Assembly: GCA_019096155.1 (NCBI GenBank)
Contig: JAHCVI010000006.1
Location: 1,922,001 to 1,986,000 of the forward strand
DNA length: 64,000 nucleotides
Direction of reading: 5' to 3'
From: Staphylotrichum longicolle
Lineage: Eukaryota > Ascomycota > Sordariomycetes > Sordariales > Chaetomiaceae
Shown: piece by piece, positions 47,154 through 59,100 of the stretch
Layout of the letters: the number at the start of each line of letters is the position of its first letter
Numbering within the stretch: position 1 is the first letter of the stretch
Notes under the pieces: model-generated
What the model saw: only the letters and a program-made list of their open reading frames with translations
What the model was told of the DNA's origin: nothing
Databases searched by the model: none
Program-made: the position numbers and the translations under genes

Positions 47154-50100
47154 TTAGTGCGGAGAACGCATGACCCACGACCCGTACAGAGCAAAAGAAG
47201 CCCAGTGATACAGCCGCCCGCCGTGGCTTTGTTTCAGCCCCAACACACTCTGCTGAAAAATCGCGGCAAGGTCAACGATCCCAGGGTGTGCTGCTGTCCC
47301 CCTGTCGAGATGCCTTCGTAGAGACGCGGCGAATTGGCCAGCCGTTTTGAACTGCAGCCGCCACATGGTGCCCACGACAGAAGAGACCCCGCGGCAGAGG
47401 AAAGCAGAGATCAGCCCGAGGGGCTCATCGAGGTGATCCCGGCTCTCTTCAGCAGAGCCACAGGCAAGAAGCATGAGCAAGGACGTAGCCGGCATCAATG
47501 CCACGGTGCTCTCGCCAGATTCCGTCCTCAGGGCGTCCGCTGCAGTGTACTTGGGCGCCGTCGCCGGACTCCTATTGCCAGAGCCGTCACTGCGTCCGCG
47601 TGGGAGACGTATGCCCTGCAGCAATTTGTTCTCATTGTTATCGCAGTGAGCAATGATGGTGAGCACGCCCGCGGAGCCGAGGCGCTCCGTGATGTCGCGC
47701 TTGACGACGTCAGGACCGAACTTCAAGGCCGGGTCGTCATTGTTCGGGTCCAGTTCGTCCAGCAGTTGCTTGTACACCATCGGCCTCTGCTTGTTGTCCC
47801 ACGCCCTGCCCGCGTCGTCTTCCTCGTAGACGGCCACAATGGAATGGGGCACCGTACGTGCCGGGCGCTGGGCCCATATCTCCCTGGAGACGGCCTGACA
47901 CGAAACGGTCGTGCTGTGGGCGTAGACGATGGGGTGCCGCTCGATGAACAGGGCGTTCGTGTCGGGGCCGAGCGTGGCGGCGTGCAAGGGCACGCAGAAG
48001 AGATCTTGGCTCGGTGAGAAGACCAGCAGGTCACCAGGCTGCGACAGGTGCGAGATGGGCTGGAGCAGAGGAGACAGGCGACGGAGAAGAGCCATTTCTG
48101 AACCTGGGGAGGAACGGTCGGGGTCGTAGATGACTCTCTCAAATTCCTCTTTCCACTGCTGCGAGTCCTGGACGGTGAAGGATGTCGCGTAGTGGTACAG
48201 CTGTCCGTCCCTCTGCAGGATGACACAGTAGTGCGTGTTGATGACGACCCAGTCGACGAATACCGTAGATCTCGCTTCGGTGCCCTGTGGCTTGGGAATA
48301 TCCCGGACGACTTGAACCACTCGGCCGAGCGAGAGAGGCTGTCCTTCTCTCCAATCCAGCACTTCGCTGACCACCGGGTTCTGCCGGATGTTCCGCCTCA
48401 TCTCATAGAGCCGCTGCCGCAAGTAAACGCTATTTCCGGCGTTGGGTTTGTCGAGTTCTGCACCGATCGCCTCGACCAAGCTTGCTTCTTCCCGCAGCTT
48501 CCACTGTGCATCCGCGTCCTTGGCCAAGCGATCCCTGAGTTCGACTGGGAGGTGCGTGCTGACGCCCAGCCCAAGCTGGTCTGAGAGACTCCGTGCCTTT
48601 GACTTCTGGACCCAGTGCCACAGCTGTGGCCAGTCCCTGATGTAGTCAAATATCTGGAAGGCAGCTTCGAACGTCTCGCGCGTCCCGTGTGCCTTGTTCA
48701 ACTCCTGGCGGGCGGCGACGGCCTCCCTGCGGTCCTTGAGTGCAGACAAGTCATCCCTGTCCATATCCGAAACGAAGTCCAGCTCTGCAAGACCTTCGAG
48801 ACACTCTTGGAGGGTGGAGAAGGTTTCTATCCCCGGCCGCGGCTGCGGGCCAGCGGTCTGTACTGCCTCGAGACTCGTCAGGAGCTGTGTTGCAAACCTC
48901 GACCTTTTGAGAACGCTCCCAATAATGGGACGGTTGAGGATTGTGTTGGCGAGATTTGGGGTCGCAGTCGTTGTATCCCCAAACGGCCCGGAACGCGCCC
49001 ACTTTCTCACCCGTAGGTACGCAATGTTGTTCGTGTGGGCCGAGATCCAGACTCCCACAAGCAACCTCGCGTTTAGTCTGGACGCCGCCTGCTCACCACA
49101 CCTGTCGAGGATGTCCTTCGCCTCGAGATGCAGAGCAGCCGCGATGGAGAGGTCCGAGTCTTCTGAGCTAGTGTTGTCGCCCCTCAACATCCACAGCGTC
49201 TTGTGGGATGTCGCAAGTTGCTGTCGAGCGCTTGCAGACAAGAGGCCCAGCGAAGCCGCGTCGTACATGGCGATGGCTTGGTTGCAAAACTCAACAGCCC
49301 TGTGGAGATGGTAGAACTTTTGTTCGTTCCCCATTGCCTGGTCATTCTTGAGGTAATGGATTCTGGCCTGGAGCTGGAGTGCGTGGCCTGTCCACGTCAC
49401 GGAGGCGGGATGCGGAAGCCGGGCTGCATATTCCCCAACATCGCTCAGGATCAGGGCCAAAAGCTGGTCAAGCTCGCCGAGGGCCCTTCTGCCCGATTCC
49501 CCTTGCCTGACATAGAGGGCACCGAGATTGCAAAGCCGTTGCACCTGTGCCGCTTTCAATTCGTCGTCGTAGGAGGAGCTCAAAATTTGCCGGACTCTCC
49601 AGAGGTCGTCTCTCAAACCCATCGTCTCGGGCTGAAGGGGTCCGGCGGTTTCGGTCTCCTTCTGCACCAGTTTGAAGAAATCATCATGGCCAAAGATTGC
49701 TGAGGCCCGCGGACTAGCGAGACCCGGGAGTCGAGCCGCTACCTCATCCGCCTTCTCGACATTCCCGAGCTTCTTGTAGCTATCGTGCAGCAGCTGAGCC
49801 GTGAGGAACGATAGCGCCGGGGCCTGCATGAGCGAGAGTGATGTTGAGAGGCGTTCAAGACTGGGCAGAGCTGTTCCGACATTGGCGCCTCCCCTCAACC
49901 ACAACACATGGTGTGCCACATCCAGCAAGCTCATGACCACAACACTGCAGCCCCTGTCCCTCATCGACTGCAACATGTGCTCAATGCGAGGCTGGATGGA
50001 CTCGTCCACGTACACAAACTCCCTCTGCCCGAGCTCAATCACGCCGGTGATGCAGCCCGAGACGTCGTTCCAGGCGCCGTACGTCTCCAGCTGCTTCTCG

Positions 50101-51000
50101 ATCTCGCACAGCTCTTCGATCCGCTCGTCGGCGGAACCCCCGCGGTGGCCATACTGCAACTGCTTCGCTCGGACAAGGAGGGATCCAAACGCATGGGAGG
50201 ATTGCTGGTACAAGGTTCCTGCTGCCTCCAGCGTCGCCGCATGTTGTTGCCTGGCTCCGTCGCCCTGCTCCGCGATGCAGTCGGCTAGATCCATGTAGGC
50301 TTTGGCGCGTGTGGAATGCGGCAAGTTGGGAGTGGTCACAATCCGTTGAAGCGTCTCGACGGTAGGTAGGGTGGGGTGCCAGTGCCGCCCGAGGGCGGCG
50401 ACACGTCTTGCTTCGTCGTACCTCTGAGTCAGGAGAAGACGGTCAAGAAGGGAGTCAAAGAAAGGCTTGGGAAGCTCGGGGGGCATGTCCATACAGCCGA
50501 CGAGCTTTCCAAGAGTGCGGAGCTCATGGTACACCAGAATGGTTGTCACCTACAAAGCAATGTCAGCTACGCAGGAGAGGACACGGGTCGGGGAGTAGTG
50601 GAGCGTGACGGACCATCTGTCGCTCAGGCACCTGTCCCGCCGTGGAAGTGCCCGACAGGAGTGGGAGCAGGAACCGATGATATACGTAGTTCACAGTAGG
50701 CATCGCCTCGCTGAACCTCCCACTCGCGGCTGCATGGGTCGAGCTCTCTAACAGAGGGAAGAGACCGCAGGTGTTGTCCATCAGATATTGGCTATATGGA
50801 GACGAGCGTAGCCGTTGCAGGCGACTGATACAGTCCCGAACTAGGCCTTGCTCCAAGAGCATGCCTGCGGCTTCCAGTTCGAACAAGGGCGCATCGTGAA
50901 TGGCGTCAAAGGCAGCAAGTGCCGCATCGTAATATCCAAGCTCTCTAAGCCGTGCAGCCTCGGAGGTCGTAGAGTCGATGTGATGATACACTGAGTTCAT
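47154..51000 (-). CDS. TPR-CHAT protein (caspase-like protease domain after a long helical repeat region)
   Basis: Minus strand, exons 51000-50632 and 50549-47154. Intron 82 bp (GTGCCT donor, CTGAC branch, TAG acceptor), phase 0. Product 1254 residues. Start at the ATG of MNSVYHHID, since upstream in-frame codons are non-ATG. Residues 1 to about 800 are helical with TPR-like units (for example ARAKAYMDLADCIAEQG). From about 880 a CHAT domain runs to the C-terminus: VFVDWVVINTHYCVIL, LLVFSPSQDLFCVPLHAA, TIIAHCDNN with catalytic His (about H1091), LLACGSAEES with catalytic Cys (about C1153), GVSSVVGTMW, and HWASFALYGSW. Both dyad residues are present, so protease activity is likely. CHAT-TPR proteins are caspase-clan peptidases; in bacteria some work as immune effectors. 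It is divergent from a 318-residue gene with 381 bp between start codons. No transmembrane segment. Confidence 0.9.
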
Positions 51001-51381
51001 GTTTGATATGCTCAAGGTGGAAGTAGTGGAAGATGAGGATTGGGGTTATCGAAGACAATGTCAGGGGATTGAACCTTGCAAGCCTTCTTGAGAGAGCTGT
51101 TTCGCGCAGCTGAGCTTTAACCTCGCGACTGCTCGAAGTTACGGCTCTGCGCATGCTTCGTGTCTGGTCTAGAACAATCCTCGGGCATTAATGATCAGCG
51201 TTGCACAACGTCCACAGCCTTACTTAGCCGCTTTCTTGATCTCCAATCATTCAGTACCGTCCATTATTTATGACTACATGTATTATTGGGGGTGGCGTCC
51301 AATGGTTCTAAGCCACGGACACGGAGCTGAGGTTTCGAAACATGGAACGCGGCGACCCGTCCCCACCCCCTCGACTTGAAA
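51001..51381. promoter_or_regulatory. Shared divergent promoter of CHAT gene and its neighbour
   Basis: 381 bp between the start codons of the CHAT gene (minus) and the 318-residue gene (plus). The head-to-head arrangement would allow joint control; no specific operator could be recognised. Confidence 0.4.
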
Positions 51382-52335
51382 ATGCAGCTGCCCCATGGGG
51401 CTCGACGAGGCCATCTTGATCATCTCCACGGCAAGCAAGCAGTCAACATGGACGCCGACAAGGACTCGAGCGGGTCTAGTACCCCATCACAGTTTAATCC
51501 CTTCTCAAGGTCCGACGAACTCACCATTGATCCTTCCACCCTCGAACTAGGATCAGCCTTCTCGAGACCGGCACAAGATATCACAGAGGCCTCCAACCGT
51601 TTTGGCGGAGCCCAGGTCGGCAGGTGGCAGGTGGACGGGGATGTCGTCGCCCTCCATCACGGCACCTACAACGAGCAGGCGGCGCTGTTTCTCGCATTCC
51701 GATTTCGGTATCCCGACGTCATGGGCGCCTCCGAGAGAGTCGTCCGGGCGGACATCGAGATCACCTTTCAGCCCGAGCCACGAAGCTCAACCACCCCCCG
51801 GCCGATTGTCGTTGACCACCGACCCAAGAAGCTCACCGTAAACGAGACGCCCGCACGCGTCGGAGAGTCCACGGGCAGGGAGTATACCTTCTCGATGATC
51901 CCCGGGCAGCAGCCTTTCCAGTTCGAGTTGGGCGCCACCACGGCAAGGAGAAGGGACCTCGGGTTTGACCAGACCTTTGCCATAACGGTCCAGGGCGATG
52001 CGAAGCGGAGTCGGGAATCCATCAGGAAGAACGGCCACGACGACACCGTGCTCTGGAGAGTGACAGAGGACGGGGCCCTAAAGAAGGGAATACCCCACGA
52101 GGTTCACGTCGCGGTGGTGGTCACGATGAAGGCGGACTCCTTCATTGCGCTCGTCAAGACAAACGCGCACATGAGCTCGGGAATCGGTCGCTTCGGCCTC
52201 CTTTGGACAGACGAGTTGCCCCTGCGAGTCGTCCGGAGTGAAGGGAAGGCGTTTGGGCCGGCGCCGAGGGATACCCGGTTCGAGCAACTTACAGAGGAGG
52301 ATTGGGGCCCATTCGCCGGCGTTCGCGGATATTAA
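51382..52335 (+). CDS. Hypothetical protein divergently paired with the CHAT protease
   Basis: Single exon, ATG at 51382 (aaaATGc) to TAA at 52333-52335, 317 residues; an internal ATG at 51448 (MDADKDSSGSS) is an alternative start. The N-terminal ~50 residues are Ser/Asp-rich and probably disordered (SSGSSTPSQFNPFSRS). The remainder looks like an all-beta protein: alternating strands such as RWQVDGDVVALHHG, RVVRADIEITFQ, REYTFSMIPG, FDQTFAITVQGD, HEVHVAVVVTMKAD and RFGLLWTDELPLRVV. No signal peptide, no membrane helix, few Cys. I do not recognise a named domain; related-looking proteins occur in Pezizomycotina as hypothetical proteins. Its position suggests it may be partner, regulator or substrate of the CHAT protein (inference). 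Confidence 0.78.
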   Translation: MQLPHGARRGHLDHLHGKQAVNMDADKDSSGSSTPSQFNPFSRSDELTIDPSTLELGSAFSRPAQDITEASNRFGGAQVGRWQVDGDVVALHHGTYNEQAALFLAFRFRYPDVMGASERVVRADIEITFQPEPRSSTTPRPIVVDHRPKKLTVNETPARVGESTGREYTFSMIPGQQPFQFELGATTARRRDLGFDQTFAITVQGDAKRSRESIRKNGHDDTVLWRVTEDGALKKGIPHEVHVAVVVTMKADSFIALVKTNAHMSSGIGRFGLLWTDELPLRVVRSEGKAFGPAPRDTRFEQLTEEDWGPFAGVRGY

Positions 52336-54010
52336 CAAGACAGCTTGATGAGCGTACTTGGTGCAGATTAAAGGTCAGCCATGTGGCATTACTCATGGCA
52401 TTCCGACCGGAGCTTGGGAGTTACGCGGTTGGGGAGCTGTACGTTCAAGAACACCTGTGGTAGCATCCATGACATGGCAACGCCATCCATTCAACACGTA
52501 CCTCACCGTTTTCTTGCTCGGAACATTTGCCAGCATCTTTCCGGATGCCCATCCCCTCATAATCGCGTGAAAGCAATGGCCATTATGGAACACAGCCGCG
52601 CACACACAGACAGTGTTGTGATACTGCATGTACAGATGGAAAACACGATCATAGATGTTCTTGGGCTTTCAGTGTGAGAAAAGGAGTCCATCCATTGCTT
52701 CAACCTATCTACAGTCCCAACCAACCTAACCCTACCCATCCCAAACCCCGCCATCGCAACATGGCAGGCAGGCCTCGTATGCAAGACAACCCCGTCCCAA
52801 ACCCGAACCCATACCCAACACCCAAACGAAACCACGACCCATCCAGAGCGGCGAAAAAGCACAACAATGCAAACCAAGATCTGAGCGAGAGAGAAGAGAG
52901 CAATCCTTCACCCTTCATCCGTCCAACCTCCTTCCATGCCACGGGGTATCTGTCATATCTACCGGCCGGCCTATTCCATCTCATCCAGCCATCCTTCCAT
53001 TGAACAACCTTGCCCAACCCTCAACTGATGCGCTGCCCTTGGTCTTGAGTAACAACCTGATATCAAGACCAAACGTGGCAAGACCCGCGGCCCAATGTAT
53101 CCAGCCAGTCAGGCCAGCGCAAGATTGATATCCTCAGGTCCACACCTGGGGACTTCAAACCAGACCGGTGGAGACGCCGTTCCGAGTACTGGCGGGGATG
53201 TGCTTGACACGGTACGGCACCTAGGTCGACAACAGCCTGACGCCAGATGTAGGCACCACTTGAAACGTAGCAGGGCAGCCACGGCCCAACGCAAATGAAG
53301 CGTACGAAGAGTCGTAGCGGACAGACTTGACGATGGCAGTCCCACCCGTGCTATGCCCTTCCCTCCGCGTGCTGTGTTCCGTCTCGTCCCTGTGGCATCC
53401 CACGTCATCTAACCCGCATCGGCTCCTGCCCACAAAACCTGAAAATGCACCACACACCCCACGCTACCCGCCTATCCAGCCCCATGTGATGTGCCGCCGC
53501 TGCCGCCGCCACGGCCCAAATTGAGAGAGTAGGGTATTCCCATGCCCGACCCCAGATCCAAACTGTCGTATCGTCGTCGCAAGGAAAGAAGAAAGGTAAT
53601 CAAAAAAACAACAGGGCGAAAAACGAGAGAAGAGAGTCATCACGTGGCATACCCAAAACATTCCTAGACGCAAACCGGAAAGGAAAACAAGAATGACCAA
53701 AAAAGGACAAACCAATCTAGCGAAACTCCAAGCAAAAAACATCGCCTTCCACCCCCCTTCGGTATCGCATGTGTATGCAACGAATGTCGAGGTAGAAAAT
53801 GGTATCATATGCCAAGCGAGCGAGCCATCATCAGCGTGTGTATCCCGTGTAATGCCCGAAAAAGGAAAAAAAGAAAAAAAGAAACGCTGAATGCAGTGAG
53901 TGTAAGGGGTAGGACGGCTGCTAAACCAGATGGCGTGCAAGCCATGGCAAACTGCGAAGTGATCTGATGATGTTGTGTCGTCGGATCATCATGGGAGCTG
54001 ACCCGTCCGA
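52336..54010. other. Intergenic region between convergent genes
   Basis: Contains 3' ends of both neighbours. An AC/CA-rich stretch (about 52720-52870) and A-rich runs (about 53590-53880) are simple-sequence features. No frame with recognisable domains. Confidence 0.4.
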
Positions 54011-56188
54011 TCAGTACGTCGCCACCGGGCCCTGGCCGGTCGCCACGGCTACCAGCGCTTCGAGGCGCTTCAGAGACTCGGGGCTCCCATCCTGGTTCGG
54101 GGGTGGCCTTTCGGGAATCCGTTCCATCCGCTCGATCCGGTCAACCCGCTCGATCGTAGGTCCGGGCTGTTGTTGGTGGATGACAGGTTGGTGGATGACA
54201 GGTTGATGTTCGCGAGCCGGGAACCCCTGGAACGAATTCAGGTTCGGGTGTTCGATACGGTTGACGTGGGTCCGGCCCTCGTGGATCGTCTCGGCAGCAG
54301 AAAAGTTCGCAATCGGCCCGTTGTACCACCCGTGCCGTCTCGATTCACGCGGAGTGTTGAAAGAGGGCGCGGAGACGGTGTGTTGATGCCGTGGGCCAAG
54401 CAGGCTGGGCGCATTTGTCGGCGGCATCGGGGCGGGGGCCGGCGGCATGGTCTTGACTTCAGGTTCGAACCTGACCCGAGCCTGCTCAGCCCGGGCAAGG
54501 AGAGCTTGATTCGCCTCGTTTGCCCATGCCCCGGCACTATCCCTCGGCGGCGTGCTAATGTCCAACCTGTTCAGCCCACGGTGCAGATTCATGTCCCATT
54601 GAGAACCATGGCCCACGCCTCTTTGGTCGTCGACGCCCGGCTCGCCACCGTGGGATAACGGCGGAGGTCTTGGGACTTCAGAGTCAATCATCATGGGGGA
54701 AGGGTTGCGTGGTGGTGCTGCAAGGCGTGTCATCTCGACAAATGACTCGATGCCAGGAAGGCGCATTGGCTGTCCTTGTGGGGGTCCAGAATTCGGAGCA
54801 GGCAGCGTAACGGTGTCTGGTGGGAACTGTGACGGTGTGATGACCTGGCTAAGCCGGCTGGCTCCGTTAAATTCGCGTGTGTCGGGGTGCCAAGTGCGCC
54901 TGCGCCATCCATCGTCCGCCAGGGACGACGTCGAATCTCTCCGTGACCAGGTCGACGTCGATGTGGTCGGCGACGCCAGCAGACTTCCTTGCGACGGCGA
55001 AAACGCGCCAGCATTGGACGAGTTGAGGGCAGAAGAGCCGAAGATCGGGCCTCTGCTGCTAGGGCCATGGGGCGACTGGAACGGGTTGCCGCCCGATGGG
55101 ACGCTCAGTCGGCGGCCGGGGGTCCTTGAGCCCGCATACATGCTGTGGGGTCGCGAGTGAGATGAGCCCGGAGACATGACGGGGCCCCAGCGCGGGCTGT
55201 TCTGGCCGGTCGAGAAGGTAGCCGAAGTGGGCGTGCTGAAATCGCTCGGCGAAGGCGGGCGGTAGTACTGCCCGTCAGGGCCACGATAAGATTCGAGAGA
55301 CATGCGGGAGCGGGGATCGGCCATGACGAGCGGCGGCGGCCTGCGACGGGCATCTCCGACGTTATAGCTCGAGGCTATCGAGCTGACGCTGGCGATGCTC
55401 GACGTGGACAACGACTTGGAATGCCCGCGCCCTCCAGGCGCGACGCTACCTGCCGTCGATGCTCTGGCTCGGCCGGGCTGGCGCACTCTGTCAGTCCTGA
55501 TCTGCCGTTGGAACCTCGTTCCGGTCGCCGCAAGCGAGTCCATCGGAATATCTTCGTTGACATGCACTGTCTGCGCATGCTGTCGCAGATTATCAAGGCG
55601 CGAAAAGCGCCGCGAGCAGTGGCATTGGAACGGGCGCTCGCCAGTGTGTTTCCTAACAACATGGTCAGTCGTGCCGTGTTTGCCGGCGCCGAGATGGCTG
55701 GCTTACCTGATGTGCCGGGCCAGGTGCTCGCTCCTCGTAAAACTGAGGTTGCATGGCGGATACTCGGTGCAATAGAACCTTTGTGACTTCTTCTTTTTGG
55801 ACTTGGTGCCGTCCGCGTTTACGCTCTCCTCATCCGAGCCCCCGCCGTCGTCGCCGGCATGTCCCTCGCCATCCGAGTCATCCATGTCGACGTCATCCGA
55901 CTCTTTGGACCGCCTCGAGTGTTGCGAGTGTTCTCTTTTGCGCGACAACGATGTGGATTCGGGAACCTGCACCGACTCGGGGAACGGCGACGTTGGGAGG
56001 GGTTTTTGCGACGCCAGGACGCTGGTGCCAAAGCTCGCTCTCGTGGGTGTCGCGGCCTCATCCAGAGGCTTCGTCGGCTGGGCCGGGGCTGTCGTCGGCC
56101 GTGGCGTCATCGGTGACGTTGCGAGGTCTGGCCGGGCGGCTTCTGCCGACGGCAGTGGGTTGTTGACTGGGCGAAATGCTGCAGCCAT
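54011..56188 (-). CDS. C2H2 zinc-finger transcription factor (two fingers, NsdC/Usv1-Rgm1 type)
   Basis: Minus strand, exons 56188-55707 and 55652-54011. Intron 54 bp (GTAAGC..TTAG) splits the Arg between the fingers. Product 707 residues. N-terminal 130 residues are Ser/Pro/Asp-rich with an acidic patch (DVDMDDSDGEGHAGDD) and a basic nuclear signal (KSKKKKSQR). Finger 1 is FYCTEYPPCNLSFTRSEHLARH..H (C140, C146, H159, H163); finger 2 is CHCSRRFSRLDNLRQHAQTVH (C171, C173, H186, H191). A long disordered Ser/Pro tail with a doubled HQPVI repeat follows. The spacing and the CHC second finger match the fungal group including yeast Usv1/Rgm1 and, as I recall, NsdC-type developmental regulators; the exact orthologue is not settled. 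Nuclear, sequence-specific DNA binding expected. Confidence 0.88.
54158..54202 (-). repeat. Short in-frame tandem repeat in the transcription-factor tail
   Basis: Two copies of a 15-bp unit (GGTGGATGACAGGTT on the plus strand) encode HQPVI twice; an adjacent QQQ tract follows. Confidence 0.6.
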
Positions 56189-59100
56189 CGCGAGGTGCGT
56201 TGTTAGGAGGAGCCGTGGGGGGTTTGCAAACCAGGGGTCGGCGATGGGTAGTTATGGGGGCGGACAGCCTGGCGAGGCTGAGACGACCAAGCCCACTGCA
56301 GGGGTAACGTTAAGTGCGGGGGAGGCGGTTTGGGAATGATTGCGACGACGTAAGGGGGGAAAAAGGAAGAGGTCGGCGGAGGGACGGGATCGAGAGGGGC
56401 GTCGGAGGGCGATCCAGGCGCCGGAGTTGCTCATTCGAGAACGATCTAGCCGAGAGAGGGTGCGTGTGTGTCTTGTGCGATAATAATTGCGAGAGGCGGG
56501 CTGGGAGAGTGTTTGTCGCACGGTTGGGTTCTGAAAAGATGGCGAGGCCAGATGGAGCCACTGCTTCCAGGGCTTCCCGGGCCGCGGTGGGGATCTAGGA
56601 AAGCGGCACGGGCACAGGCTGAAGTGAAGCGAAGCCGATCACAGGGCAGCAGGCACGTTCCCCGCGGATTGCCGCTGTGGTGGCAGGAAGATGCGCCAAG
56701 TGGGAGCAAAGCAGGTCCCGACAGCAGGAGGGAGCAGCAGAGAGATGCCCAAGCAAGCCAAGGGGTCGAAGGGGCGGGGGTTTCCTTTCTTTGCGCTGCA
56801 GGAGGCAGGGGGCGTGTGGCGACAAGGCGTGGTTCTGGGTGCATTCGAACGCAGGGGATGCAAGAGCTCGAGGCTCGAGATACGGCGTCGGGGTGTGCGT
56901 CTGATCCCGTCCGCCTGGGAGCCCGGCCAAGGTGCTCAGCCAACCAGCTGTCGGTGTATGCGATCAGTGCGGCTTTGCTGTATGCAGGTGTCTTGGATTA
57001 GATCTTGGTCTGCATGAGGGCTTCCTGTTGGCTCGCTGGCTTGCTTTTTCGGCTCGCCCTTGCGGGCGGAGTGCTGAGCTGCAGGAGTGACCACTGTTCC
57101 TGGATCCTTGAAACACCGGCGTGGGAGCCTGGGCACGATGCGGCCTAGTTATGCGATGGCTTCATCCAGCTTCGCTCAAAACCAACTTCGACCACCAGGG
57201 CGCTAACCCCGCCGTACAGATCCGCACACAGTAAGCAAATCCGACAGAGATCGAGGACGGAGGACACGCTGTCCGTCGTGTTGGCGGTGCCAAGGGGGAG
57301 CCCAAAGGCCTGTGCGGGTCCTTTTAGGGGATCTTGCGGTAAACGATGCTGGGTTGGGATGATATGGGTCACGGATGGCGGGATTTGCAGAGAGCAAAGA
57401 TGAGCAGAGCAAAGCAAAGCAAAAGCACCTGGAGGAGGCGGGATTTGGACGAGCGCCGCTAACGTTACCGCCGTCAAAGAAACATGGCATCGCGGGGCTG
57501 GAATGTGGAATGTGACCAGGAGCAGAGGAAACAGGGAACAATGAACCGCAGTGCTGGGAGAGGGGCCTTCCAGGGCAGTTCCAGCTCCAGCCAAACAGAG
57601 TGGTGCTGGCTTGCACTTGCCCTCCCAGCCACAGTGGATGCCCCATGCCTGCCTGCCGTGCGGAAAAGACGGGAGTTCAGGAAGTTGAGGCAGCTCAGAA
57701 GCTGACCGCCTCTTGCCCAACGCTGCTCGAGACGAAACCGCACCTTCCCTCCTCACATCGTTGCTACCTGTGATCCATCGCGACCGAAGCTGATCGAGCA
57801 AAGATCCTTGAAAGAGATGGGCAGGAGCTCGGAGCCGAAAGGGGTTAGCGCCGATGGTTCAGTATTCCACCGATTGAACCTGAATGGTTGGAGGGGCTCG
57901 AGAGGGGCTCGAGAGGGGTTGGGGCTCCCCTGCTCCCAGCCCAGCCTTTGCTGCCTTTTGTCAGCCAACTGCTGCCAAATCACCTAACCCACCTCAATCA
58001 CCACACACACCCAGACTCCATCAACCACATCACCAGCGCCACCATCTCTTATCCCCACGTGTATCCCGGTCTGGTCGCGTCACGAATGTCTTCACCTCCC
58101 GGCTAAGGTAAGATACCTTGCACGTTGTCCGGGTTACTTCACAAAGCTCGTACAGACAAGCACGAGGACGGCCCTGCGACGGCGACGACGTTCCAACACT
58201 GCAAGGGGTCGGCAGGAACGGCCAAGGCCCCCGACCAGTCCGACGAGGGTGTGATGCGTTTGGAGGCCGGGTGCCGTCAGACTTGCGTACGATACGACAA
58301 GCATCTGACTCAGAGGTGCCCAACGGGGATGCACCCAGCCCATCGCCCAAAAGCCGGCCCTGACCCTCAACTGCCCCGAGGCTCCTTTGTCCTGCACCGC
58401 CATTCCATCGCGCAGCTGCCGTCTTCGGGTACCTGGCCGCTGGATGCAGCTCAATCGGGTACCTGAAAGTCGCCCCCTCTTGGTGGGGGCTACACCTGAG
58501 CACACTCGCATGCTCACACGAAAATCGGTCCGGGAGTGGCGTTCCTCCACGAGCGATTTCAGCTCTCGGGCGGCGGAACGGTGAGTCGGGTATGACAAGA
58601 GGGCTGCTTCAGGGCCAACAGATGTCGACCTGGTTGTGGGACGGGCTGTTTCGGGGTCTCACATGGCTGTGCAAGGAGCCTGCTTGCGATGACACAGTCG
58701 CCTTTTCCCCAACGACGACCATAATTTGTCGACTTGGCCTCGGGGTGAGTGTGGCCACCCTCTATCACGGAGAAACATGCTGTACTTTCGCGGTGCCCGA
58801 CCGCACTAGTAAAAGTCAAGCAACGCAAGCGGCCACAGACCGATGCGCCCGATCTGCCCTGCAGTTTTGGCAGCGTTTCTCGCGATGCCGTGGTGGGGTT
58901 TCTCGAAGAACCACCAGAACATTGCGTCATCACAGGGACTCGGGCCCACATCCCGAATGCAACAGCAGGGGCCTGCATCGCCGGATGGGGCCTGACCACT
59001 GACAGTTTGAACTGCCCCAAGAGGATTCCTCTGGGCCGTTTCGAGGATCCGGCACGTACCGACAAAGATTGCGCCGTATCCGGAGATCCAGAGCCAAAAG

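Noticed and set aside
47334..48017. Long plus-strand frame (227 codons) inside the CHAT gene
   Set aside because: Lies wholly antisense to well-supported CHAT coding sequence in GC-rich DNA; Arg/Val/Gly-biased composition typical of shadow frames. Same for 48694-49314, 49203-49703 and 49801-50298.
54170..54658. Plus-strand frame (162 codons) opposite the C2H2 factor
   Set aside because: Antisense shadow of the confirmed coding strand, no domain. Same for 54693-55160 and 55797-56339.
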